Shown: positions 16,951 through 24,357 of the stretch, piece after piece
Layout of the letters: each line of letters begins with the position of its first letter
Position numbering within the stretch: the stretch's first letter is position 1
Source: Paraburkholderia ginsengisoli NBRC 100965
GTDB lineage: Bacteria > Pseudomonadota > Gammaproteobacteria > Burkholderiales > Burkholderiaceae
Length of the DNA: 64,000 nt
NCBI RefSeq assembly: GCF_000739735.1
Contig: NZ_BBJF01000004.1
Location: 930,001 to 994,000, forward strand
Direction: 5' to 3'
Translations under genes and position numbers: made by a program
Notes under the pieces: model-generated
What the model saw: only the letters and a program-made list of their open reading frames with translations
What the model was told of the DNA's origin: nothing
The model's database searches: none

Positions 16951-18660
16951 ATGAAACTCGGGTACGGCAGTAAATGGACCATCGTGCTCGCGACTCTCGC
17001 GGCAAGCGCGTTGCAGGTGGAAGCACAGGCACAGTCCCGCCCCGGCGGTACGGCAGTCGGCGGCAATCCGCTGGATTCACTGCCCCAGGTCAAGGCGCCC
17101 GACCGTGGTCCGAACGTGACCGTGCAGGTCGCGCCGCAAGCGCCCCAACTTCAGGCATTGCTCGCCCGCCATCTGACGCCGACGCGCGTGCAGGTCGAAG
17201 GCGTGAAGTCGATTCCGTTCGATGAAGTCGCGCAACGCTTCACGCCGCTCGTCGGCAAGGACACGACGATCGGCGAGCTGATCGAAATCGCCAACGGCGT
17301 CACCCGGCTCTATCAGGACCGCGGCTTCGCGCTGTCGTTCGCGTTCATTCCGGCGCAGACGTTCGACGACGGCATCGTGCGCGTGACGGTAGTCGAAGGC
17401 TATGTGTCGACGGTCAAGGTGACGGGCAAGGTAGGTCCGGTCGAAGACCGGATCCGCTCGATCGCCGATCACATCGTCGCCGACCGGCCGTTGCGGCGCG
17501 CGACCTTCGAGCGTTACATCAACGTGCTCGGCCTGCTGCCCGGCATCAAGGTGGCGGCCAACGTGCCGCCGCCGCAGAACACCGACGGCGCCACCTCGCT
17601 CGAACTGAACGTGGAGCGCAAACCGTTCGACGTCAGCGTCGGGGTCAACTTCAATCAGCCCGGCGTGCAAGGTCTTCTGAGTGCCACCGAGAACGGCCTG
17701 ACCTCGCTCGGCGAACAGCTGAGCGTGTCGGCGTTGCTGCCGAAGGGCCGCGACAACGTCACGTATCTGGCCGCGCATGCGGCCGTGCCGATCGACAGCA
17801 ATGGACTGATCGGCAAGATCGACGCGTCGCACTATCGCGGCAATCCTGTCGACAATCCGGGCCTGCCCAATTACATCGAACGCACGGTCATCAACGACAA
17901 GGTCGGCGGCTCGCTGGCGTACCCCATCCTGTTGAGCAACACGCAGAGCGTGATCGGCACCGCGTCGGTCTACGCATCGCACGACGAGGATCGTTATCAC
18001 AATCAGCAGAACGGCGCGCAGCTCGGCTTTCGTTCGCAAGTGCGCGTGATGCAACTGCAGGCCGACTACACCGGCGTGCAAACCGGCCAGGTGCGCCGCG
18101 CCAATGTCAGCGTGTCGAAGGCCTTCGACATTCTCGGCGCGTCGAAATCGGGCGACTCGAACGTGCCCGGCTCGACGCCCGTCAATCCGGCATCGATCAA
18201 TTTCGTGAAGAGCGGCGCGAGTTTCTCGCAGACCAACGAATGGCCGATGAAAATCGGCACGGCGGTCTCGCTCATCGGTCAGTACAGCGCCGTGTCGCTG
18301 CCGACTTCGGAGCAGATCTCGTTCGGCGCGCAACGCTTCGCTCAGGGCTATCAGCCGGGCGAAGCGTCGGGCGACTCGGGCTGGGGCGCGATGTTCGAAG
18401 TCAACCGCCCGATCGCGCTCGGCTTCACCTATCTGCGCACGTTCACGCCGTATATCTCATTCGACATGGCGCGCGTCTATCTGCACGCGGGTACGCCGTC
18501 GCCGTCCAGACTCTCGTCGATTGCGTTCGGCTTCCGGATCTCGGATGCGAAGTACTACAGCCTCGATCTGTCGGTGGCGAAAGCGGTCGGAGACGCGCCG
18601 GTCGAAAGCGCGTCGCGCAGCCCGCGCATCAACGCCACCTTCTCTTACCAGTTGAATTGA
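16951..18660 (+). CDS. TpsB/ShlB/FhaC-family outer-membrane transporter
   Basis: 569 residues from the ATG at 16951 (GAGGA site); a signal peptide is present (cleavage near VEAQA). A POTRA_2 domain at about residues 70-150 contains TRVQVEGVKSIPFDEV and the LTRLYQDRGFALSFAFIP-type core. The C-terminal two thirds form the 16-strand ShlB/FhaC beta barrel, ending in an aromatic/hydrophobic terminal strand (RINATFSYQLN). Such proteins secrete or activate TpsA exoproteins in two-partner secretion. No TpsA with a haemagglutination/TPS domain is adjacent. The neighbouring lipoprotein lacks such a domain, so the substrate is unknown. Confidence 0.88.
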   Translation: MKLGYGSKWTIVLATLAASALQVEAQAQSRPGGTAVGGNPLDSLPQVKAPDRGPNVTVQVAPQAPQLQALLARHLTPTRVQVEGVKSIPFDEVAQRFTPLVGKDTTIGELIEIANGVTRLYQDRGFALSFAFIPAQTFDDGIVRVTVVEGYVSTVKVTGKVGPVEDRIRSIADHIVADRPLRRATFERYINVLGLLPGIKVAANVPPPQNTDGATSLELNVERKPFDVSVGVNFNQPGVQGLLSATENGLTSLGEQLSVSALLPKGRDNVTYLAAHAAVPIDSNGLIGKIDASHYRGNPVDNPGLPNYIERTVINDKVGGSLAYPILLSNTQSVIGTASVYASHDEDRYHNQQNGAQLGFRSQVRVMQLQADYTGVQTGQVRRANVSVSKAFDILGASKSGDSNVPGSTPVNPASINFVKSGASFSQTNEWPMKIGTAVSLIGQYSAVSLPTSEQISFGAQRFAQGYQPGEASGDSGWGAMFEVNRPIALGFTYLRTFTPYISFDMARVYLHAGTPSPSRLSSIAFGFRISDAKYYSLDLSVAKAVGDAPVESASRSPRINATFSYQLN

Positions 18661-18932
18661 TTGATCCTGCTTGCAGGTAGCGCGCGCTGATTAGAGGCTC
18701 CCCTATCAAACGGCGCGCGCGCTTTCACGTATTCTGCGCTGACGATGCGGCAGACGGCCTGCAAGCCGACAAGCGTGCGGGCCGCTGATGGCCGACCGTC
18801 CGAGTCGAAGTCAGACCTGAGAGACAAGACCCGCATCACCAGGCATCACGGTGAGCGTCGCCCGACGACCGCCCGAGATGCTCATAACGCCGCGCGACCA
18901 TGATCGCGCCGTCTTTCATCAAGGAGGAAACA

Positions 18933-19418
18933 ATGACGCAATTCACTCAACGCGCTCGCGCCGTCGCGCTTCGCACAGCCCGACATGCCGCTCTCGCCGG
19001 CGTACTGCTCGCCAGTGCCGCGACTGCGATGGCGCAGACCGATTCGCCGGTCGGCACGTGGAAAACCATCGACGATCACACCGGTCAGCCCAAAGCGCTC
19101 GTGCAGATCGCCGACGATGGCAGCGGTCAGTTGAGCGGCAAGGTGATCAAGGGACTCAATGCGAACGATCAACCGGACCGCCGCTGCACGGCCTGCACCG
19201 ACGCGCGTAAGGATCAGCCGATTCTCGGTATGACCATCATCAGCGACATGAAGAAGGACGGCGACGGCTGGGATCACGGACAGATCCTCGATCCGGAAAA
19301 CGGCAAGCTCTACAAGTGCAAGATGCACCTGGAAGATGGTGGCAGCAAACTGGTGGTGCGCGGCTATATTGGCGTGGCGCTGCTGGGTCGCTCGCAGACG
19401 TGGGTTCGTCAGCAATAG
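18933..19418 (+). CDS. DUF2147 family periplasmic protein
   Basis: 161 residues from ATG 18933, with a full AAGGAGG ribosome site. A long signal peptide ends near AMAQ (about residue 38). The mature protein starts with the family pattern SPVGTWKTIDDHTGQPKALVQI, has the central RRCTACTDARKDQPILGM segment and ends with VRGYIGVALLGRSQTWVR, all typical of DUF2147. The family is a small lipocalin-like beta-barrel fold of unknown role, common in the periplasm of proteobacteria. Confidence 0.88.
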   Translation: MTQFTQRARAVALRTARHAALAGVLLASAATAMAQTDSPVGTWKTIDDHTGQPKALVQIADDGSGQLSGKVIKGLNANDQPDRRCTACTDARKDQPILGMTIISDMKKDGDGWDHGQILDPENGKLYKCKMHLEDGGSKLVVRGYIGVALLGRSQTWVRQQ

Positions 19419-19448
19419 TCCGAAAGGAACACCAAAGAAGCGCAAAAG

Positions 19449-19486
19449 AAACGGCCGGCGATCGCCATCGCGCGGCCGTTTATATT
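19449..19486 (+). terminator. Bidirectional-looking intrinsic terminator after the DUF2147 gene
   Basis: A long stem begins AAACGGCCGGCGAT and closes ATCGCGCGGCCGTTT with a CGCC loop and one bulge. T-rich sequence follows on the plus strand, and TTTCTTTTG follows on the minus strand, so it may also serve the converging gene ending at 19512. Confidence 0.65.
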
Positions 19487-19511
19487 GTGTGCAGCCGGTA
19501 GATCGCAGCCG

Positions 19512-19973
19512 TCACGCAGCATGCTTGAAAGGCGTCGTGTACGCGAACGGCGACGACGGCAGCGGTTTGCCGAGCGCCGGGTTGTACACGGCCGGTGGCG
19601 TGACCGGGACGGCAGCTGGAACACCTTCCGCGACCACACTCTTCTGTTCCGCGCCCATGTGCGTACGCATGCGCGCTTCCATCAGGCTACAGAGTTCTTC
19701 GCTCGCCGTGCCGAGCAGTTGCTCGGTCACGCGCTTGAGCACACCGGATTCGTACCATGCCTTGAAGCGGCGATGACACGTCTGATACGACGGGTATTTG
19801 CGCGGCATGGCCGACCAGGTCGCGCCGCTGTACATGACCCACAGCACACCGTTGAGCACCGAGCGCGTATTGGCAAGCGGACGCCCACGCAGTTCGGAGC
19901 GCGGACGCAGCTCGGGCAGCAACGGCGCGACGCGTTGCCATTCTTCGTCAGTGATATCGCGATGCGGATTCAT
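19512..19973 (-). CDS. Stand-alone transposase DNA-binding domain protein (DUF4096/IS5-type N-terminus)
   Basis: 153 residues from ATG 19973 (AAAGGAG site). Residues 1-85 match the N-terminal DUF4096-type helix-turn-helix domain of IS402/IS5-type transposases: DITDEEWQRVAPLLP, RGRP, VLNGVLWVMYSGATW, MPRKYPSYQTCHRRFKAWYESG. The DDE catalytic domain is absent. Instead there is a unique 70-residue tail with AARMRTHMGAE-like and Pro/Ala-rich segments, and there are no terminal inverted repeats around it. It is probably a domesticated transposase piece acting as a DNA-binding protein, or a decayed element. A second such gene is at 48253. Confidence 0.75.
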   Translation of the reverse strand: MNPHRDITDEEWQRVAPLLPELRPRSELRGRPLANTRSVLNGVLWVMYSGATWSAMPRKYPSYQTCHRRFKAWYESGVLKRVTEQLLGTASEELCSLMEARMRTHMGAEQKSVVAEGVPAAVPVTPPAVYNPALGKPLPSSPFAYTTPFKHAA

Positions 19974-20099
19974 GGCTTCTCCTTTGTCAGAACCACGGCA
20001 AAAGATAGCTAATCGCCCGCGCGCGCAACATCGGATCAATCTGAATCTTGAAAATACGGCGTTTAACCGAGCCGATTCAGCAAGCGCATTTGATGTATC

Positions 20100-20114
20100 G
20101 CAAATAGATAGCCA
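20100..20114 (-). promoter_or_regulatory. Predicted sigma-54 promoter of the stand-alone transposase-domain gene
   Basis: On the minus strand the sequence is TGGC, seven bases, TTGC, which fits the -24/-12 core exactly in both boxes and in spacing (the bases after TGGC are TA rather than AC). The start would be near 20088, giving a leader of about 115 nt before the ATG at 19973. Confidence 0.5.
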
Positions 20115-20167
20115 GCGATTTGACTTGACCGCGCCGTTTCGAGCGGCGGCGATCGGCCGGCATCCGT

Positions 20168-21265
20168 TCAGGTCAGCGACGTATCAACGATCCGTCGCGG
20201 CGTATCGAGATACTCCTTCGATTGCATCTCGACGATCCGCGATACCGTGCGCGTGAATTCGTTGGCCATCGGGCCATCGACATACAACTGCTCGGGCGGC
20301 ACCGCCGCGGACATCAGCAGCTTGACCTTGTGGTCGTAGAACACGTCGATCAGCCACGTGAAGCGGCGCGCTTCCGACGCCATGCGCGCCGACATCTGCG
20401 GCACGCCGGACAGGACCACCGCGTGAAAGCGGCTCGCGAGTTCCAGGTAATCGTTCTGCGAGCGCGGACCGCCGCACAGCGTCGCGAAGTCGAACCACAC
20501 GACGCCGTCCGCGCGGCGCAGCGCCTTCAACTCGCGCTTCTCGATGTGCAGGATCGGACTTTCATCGGGGACGGCGGCGAGACGCGCGAATGCGTCGCGT
20601 AATGCCTTGTCGGCCGTCGCACCGAGCGGCGAGTGATATACCTCCACCTGCGCCAGCGTGCGTTGCCGGTAGTCGATGCCCGCGTCGACATTGATCACGT
20701 CGAGCTTGTCCTTGATGAGCTCGATGGCCGGCAGCATGCGATCGCGATGCAGTCCATCCGGGTACAGCGTGTCCGGATCGTAGTTGGACGTCATCACGAA
20801 CTGCACGCCGTTCTCGAACAGCTTGTCGAGCAGACGGTACAGGATCATCGCGTCGGCAATGTCCGACACGTGGAACTCGTCGAAACAGATCAGGCGATAG
20901 CGCTTCGCGATCCGGCGCGCGAGTTCGTCGAGCGGATCGGCCGTGCCCTTCAGTTCTTCAAGCTCGCGATGCACCTCGCGCATGAATTCGTGAAAGTGCA
21001 GCCGCGTTTTACGCTGCACCGGCACGATCATGTAGAAGCTGTCCATCAGGAAGCTCTTGCCGCGCCCTACGCCGCCCCACATGTACACGCCGCGCGGCAG
21101 GTCGGGACGGTTGATCAGTTTCTTGAACGCATTCGAGCGGCGCGATTTGTATTCGACCCACTCTTCATAGCACCGCTGCAGCCGGTCGACCGCCGCGCGT
21201 TGCGCCGGGTCCGATTGATAACCGCGCGTCTGCAGTTCTTTTTCGTAGTATTCGGTGACGTTCAT
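20168..21265 (-). CDS. zapE: Cell division protein ZapE (AFG1-like ATPase)
   Basis: 365 residues. A P-loop NTPase of the AFG1/ZapE family with Walker A GGVGRGKSFLMD (about residue 65-75), Walker B LICFDEFHV and the downstream sensor motif FVMTSNYDPDTLYPDGLHRDR. ZapE is a cytosolic, membrane-associated ATPase that binds FtsZ during constriction in gamma-proteobacteria. The gene follows odhL in the same direction, as in many Burkholderiaceae, but a terminator lies between the two, so it probably relies partly on its own promoter or on read-through. Confidence 0.93.
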   Translation of the reverse strand: MNVTEYYEKELQTRGYQSDPAQRAAVDRLQRCYEEWVEYKSRRSNAFKKLINRPDLPRGVYMWGGVGRGKSFLMDSFYMIVPVQRKTRLHFHEFMREVHRELEELKGTADPLDELARRIAKRYRLICFDEFHVSDIADAMILYRLLDKLFENGVQFVMTSNYDPDTLYPDGLHRDRMLPAIELIKDKLDVINVDAGIDYRQRTLAQVEVYHSPLGATADKALRDAFARLAAVPDESPILHIEKRELKALRRADGVVWFDFATLCGGPRSQNDYLELASRFHAVVLSGVPQMSARMASEARRFTWLIDVFYDHKVKLLMSAAVPPEQLYVDGPMANEFTRTVSRIVEMQSKEYLDTPRRIVDTSLT

Positions 21266-21274
21266 GGTGTTGCT

Positions 21275-21316
21275 GCAAAAAGAAAGGCGGGAGGGATTGA
21301 ACCCGCCCGCCTTTGT
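21275..21316 (-). terminator. Intrinsic terminator after odhL
   Basis: On the minus strand a stem AAAGGCGGG-C-GGG pairs with CCC-T-CCCGCCTTT around a short loop and is followed by CTTTTT. It lies between the odhL stop and the zapE start. Confidence 0.8.
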
Positions 21317-21354
21317 GGTGATGCCAGAGTACGTTCAGTCAGGCGTGCGCGTGA

Positions 21355-22785
21355 TTACATGTTCAGCGCGCGCTTGTCGACGGCCAGCGCCGCTTCGCGC
21401 ATGACTTCCGACAGCGACGGGTGCGGATGGCAAATGCGGCCGAGGTCTTCCGACGCAGCCTTGAATTCCATCGCCACCACGGCTTCCGCGATCAGGTCCG
21501 AAGCGTTTGCCGAGATGATGTGCACGCCGAGCAGTTCGTCGGTCTTCGCGTCGGCGATCATCTTGACGAAACCTTCCGCCTTGTTGATGCCGAGTGCGCG
21601 GCCGTTCGCCATGAACGGGAACTGGCCCGTCTTGACTTCGCGGCCTTCCGCCTTCAGTTCCTGTTCCGTTTTGCCGACCCACGCGATTTCCGGTTCGGTG
21701 TAGATCACCCACGGAATGCAGTTGTAGTCGATGTGCGGCTTCTGACCGTCGATAATTTCCGCGACCAGCACGCCTTCGTCTTCAGCTTTGTGCGCGAGCA
21801 TCGGGCCACGCACCACGTCGCCGATCGCGTACACGTTCGGCACGGCCGTCGCGCAGTGGTCGTCGACGTCGATGAAACCGCGCTCGTTGGCCTTCAGGCC
21901 GATCGCCTCGAGACCGAGGTTGTCGGTGTTCGGCACGCGGCCGATCGACACGATCAGGCGGTCCGCTTCGAGCGTCTTCGCGTTGCCGTCCTTGTCCGTG
22001 TAGGCAATCGACACGCTCTTGTCGGTCGTCGTCACTTCGCCGACCTTCACGCCGACCTGGATGTCGAGACCCTGCTTCTTGAACTGCTTGGCCGCTTCTT
22101 TCGACAGCGCCTGGTCAGCCGCGCCGAGGAATTCCGGCAGGGCTTCGAGCACGGTCACTTCCGCGCCGAGACGGCGCCACACCGAACCCAGTTCCAGACC
22201 GATCACGCCAGCGCCAATCACGGCGAGCTTCTTCGGTGCGGTGTCGAAAGCGAGTGCGCCTTCGTTGTCGGCGACGATCTTGTTGTCGACCGGAATGTTC
22301 GGCAAATGACGCGCCTTCGAACCCGTGGCGATAATCACGTTCTTCGCCGTGACGACTTCGGTTTCGCCTTCACCGCTCACTTCGATCTGCACGCCGGCGT
22401 CCGTCTTGCCAGTGAACTTGCCGTGGCCCTTGAGCCACGTGATCTTGTTCTTGCGGAACAGGAATTCGATCCCCTTGGTCATCTTTTCGACGATGCCGTC
22501 TTTGCGGGCCATCATCTTCGCGATATCGACCTTGACGTTTTCCACCGAGATGCCGTGGTCCGCGAGGTGATGCGACGCGTTTTCAAATTCTTCCGACGAC
22601 GCGAGCAGCGCCTTCGACGGAATGCAACCCACGTTCAGGCACGTGCCGCCGAGCTTCAACGCGCCGGCCGGGTTCTTCCACTTCTCGATACATGCGACGG
22701 TCTTGCCGAGCTGCGCTGCACGGATGGCGGCGATATAACCGCCAGGGCCTGCGCCGATCACGACGACGTCAAATTCTTTGGACAT
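21355..22785 (-). CDS. odhL: Dihydrolipoyl dehydrogenase (E3) of the 2-oxoglutarate dehydrogenase complex
   Basis: 476 residues from ATG 22785 (AAGGA site). A FAD-binding GAGPGGY motif stands at residues 11-17, and the redox-active disulphide motif GGTCLNVGCIPSK is at about 44-56. A second nucleotide-binding GAGVIGLELGSVW (NAD) follows at about 186-198. The C-terminal dimerisation domain has the catalytic His-Glu pair in HPHPSLSE. It reoxidises dihydrolipoamide of OdhB and transfers electrons to NAD+. Placement directly after odhA and odhB supports assignment to the 2-oxoglutarate complex rather than pyruvate dehydrogenase. Confidence 0.95.
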   Translation of the reverse strand: MSKEFDVVVIGAGPGGYIAAIRAAQLGKTVACIEKWKNPAGALKLGGTCLNVGCIPSKALLASSEEFENASHHLADHGISVENVKVDIAKMMARKDGIVEKMTKGIEFLFRKNKITWLKGHGKFTGKTDAGVQIEVSGEGETEVVTAKNVIIATGSKARHLPNIPVDNKIVADNEGALAFDTAPKKLAVIGAGVIGLELGSVWRRLGAEVTVLEALPEFLGAADQALSKEAAKQFKKQGLDIQVGVKVGEVTTTDKSVSIAYTDKDGNAKTLEADRLIVSIGRVPNTDNLGLEAIGLKANERGFIDVDDHCATAVPNVYAIGDVVRGPMLAHKAEDEGVLVAEIIDGQKPHIDYNCIPWVIYTEPEIAWVGKTEQELKAEGREVKTGQFPFMANGRALGINKAEGFVKMIADAKTDELLGVHIISANASDLIAEAVVAMEFKAASEDLGRICHPHPSLSEVMREAALAVDKRALNM

Positions 22786-22933
22786 GACAATCCTTTTGAT
22801 GACGGAACGGCGCGCGGCCACGTTTCGTGGCGCGCGCGATTCCTGTACTGCGGAATGCGAAAGACGTACTGCTCAGATGGTGCCGGTTTGTGCAATGACA
22901 AGCGCTGACGAGCCGGCACCAGCCTGACGGCAA

Positions 22934-24214
22934 TTACAGGTCGAGCAGCAGGCGAGCCGGATCTTCCAGCGCGTCCTTCATCGCGACCAGCGACAGCACC
23001 GCTTCGCGGCCGTCGATGATACGGTGGTCGTACGACAGCGCCAGATAGTTCATCGGACGGATCACGATCTGGCCGTTTTCGACCACAGCGCGTTCCTTCG
23101 TCGCGTGCACGCCCAGAATCGCGGATTGCGGCGGGTTGATGATCGGCGTCGACAGCATCGAACCGAACACACCACCGTTCGAGATCGAGAACGTACCGCC
23201 GGTCATTTCTTCGATCGACAGCTTGCCGTCCTTGGCCTTCTGGCCGAATTCGGCAATCTTCTTCTCGATTTCTGCGAGGCTCAGCTGATCCGCGTTACGC
23301 AGGATCGGCACCACCAGACCACGCGGCGAACCGACAGCGATACCGATGTCGAAGTAGCCGTGATAGACGATGTCGTTACCGTCGATAGACGCGTTCACCA
23401 GCGGGAACTTCTTCAGCGCGTGAACCGCCGCCTTCACGAAGAACGACATGAAGCCCAGCTTCACGCCATGTTCCTTCTCGAACTTGTCTTTGTACTTGTT
23501 GCGCAGGTCCATCACCGGCGCCATGTTCACTTCGTTGAACGTCGTGAGGATGGCGTTGGTTTGCTGCGACTCGAGCAGACGCTCGGCGATACGTGCACGC
23601 AGACGCGACATCGGCACGCGTTGTTCCGGGCGGTCCTTCAGCCACTGGTCGGCCGATGCCGGCGCCTTGACGTCCGGCAGCGACGGGTTCGCAGCCTTCG
23701 GTGCGGCAGCCGGTGCAGGTGCGGCCTTGGCGGCAGGAGCAGCTTGACCCGCGCTCAGCACGTCGCCCTTGGTGATGCGGCCGTCGCGGCCCGTACCGGC
23801 GACGTCGCCCGACGACAGACCGGCTTCGGCCATCAGCTTGCCGGCAGCCGGCGAAGCAGCGGTGTTCGAACCGGTGGCGGCTGCGGCTTGAGCAGCCGGT
23901 GCCGGTGCAGCGGCCGCAGCGGCGACCGGAGCCGGCTTCACTTCAGCTTCGACAGCAGCGGCGCCAGCCTTGCCTTCCGTGTCGATCTTCGCGATCACCT
24001 GGTCGGCGACGACGATGTCGCCGTCGTTCGAGATGACTTGCGCGAGCACGCCGGCCGAGGGTGCCGGCACTTCGAGCACGACCTTGTCGGTCTCGATTTC
24101 GATGAGAATTTCGTCCTGAGCGACAGCCTCGCCCGGCTTCTTCTTCCACTGCAGCATCGTGGCTTCCGAGACCGACTCGGAAAGCTGGGGAACCTTGACT
24201 TCAACAATAGCCAT
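22934..24214 (-). CDS. odhB: Dihydrolipoyl succinyltransferase (E2) of 2-oxoglutarate dehydrogenase
   Basis: 426 residues. One lipoyl domain (residues 1-78, with lipoyl-Lys in the [10 protein letters not shown] motif), an Ala/Pro-rich swinging linker (about 85-120), a peripheral subunit-binding domain (about 120-160, [25 protein letters not shown]), another Ala-rich linker, then the acyltransferase core (about 195-426) with the catalytic [13 protein letters not shown] motif near the C-terminus. It transfers the succinyl group to CoA in the TCA cycle. It lies 143 bp after odhA and about 150 bp before odhL. Confidence 0.96.
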   Translation of the reverse strand: MAIVEVKVPQLSESVSEATMLQWKKKPGEAVAQDEILIEIETDKVVLEVPAPSAGVLAQVISNDGDIVVADQVIAKIDTEGKAGAAAVEAEVKPAPVAAAAAAPAPAAQAAAATGSNTAASPAAGKLMAEAGLSSGDVAGTGRDGRITKGDVLSAGQAAPAAKAAPAPAAAPKAANPSLPDVKAPASADQWLKDRPEQRVPMSRLRARIAERLLESQQTNAILTTFNEVNMAPVMDLRNKYKDKFEKEHGVKLGFMSFFVKAAVHALKKFPLVNASIDGNDIVYHGYFDIGIAVGSPRGLVVPILRNADQLSLAEIEKKIAEFGQKAKDGKLSIEEMTGGTFSISNGGVFGSMLSTPIINPPQSAILGVHATKERAVVENGQIVIRPMNYLALSYDHRIIDGREAVLSLVAMKDALEDPARLLLDL

Positions 24215-24357
24215 TATGAATATCCTGAATACGTATCGGGTGACGGCGCGGTGAACGACGACCGCCTGCGAACCATGACTGCCGCGCTCGCACCATCATC
24301 AGGTTGCTGAACGCGGCGCGGGAAAGCGCCTCGCGCCTTCCCGGTTCGTCTGTTCTC

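Noticed and set aside
15414..17093. A 559-codon frame on the minus strand opposite the repeat lipoprotein gene
   Set aside because: Its apparent repeats (VTGASGL-type) are just the complement of the 75-bp repeats; no start signal and no known domain.
19512..19973. An intact insertion sequence
   Set aside because: Only the N-terminal HTH domain is encoded; the DDE domain, terminal inverted repeats and target duplications were not found. The same applies to 48253-48654.
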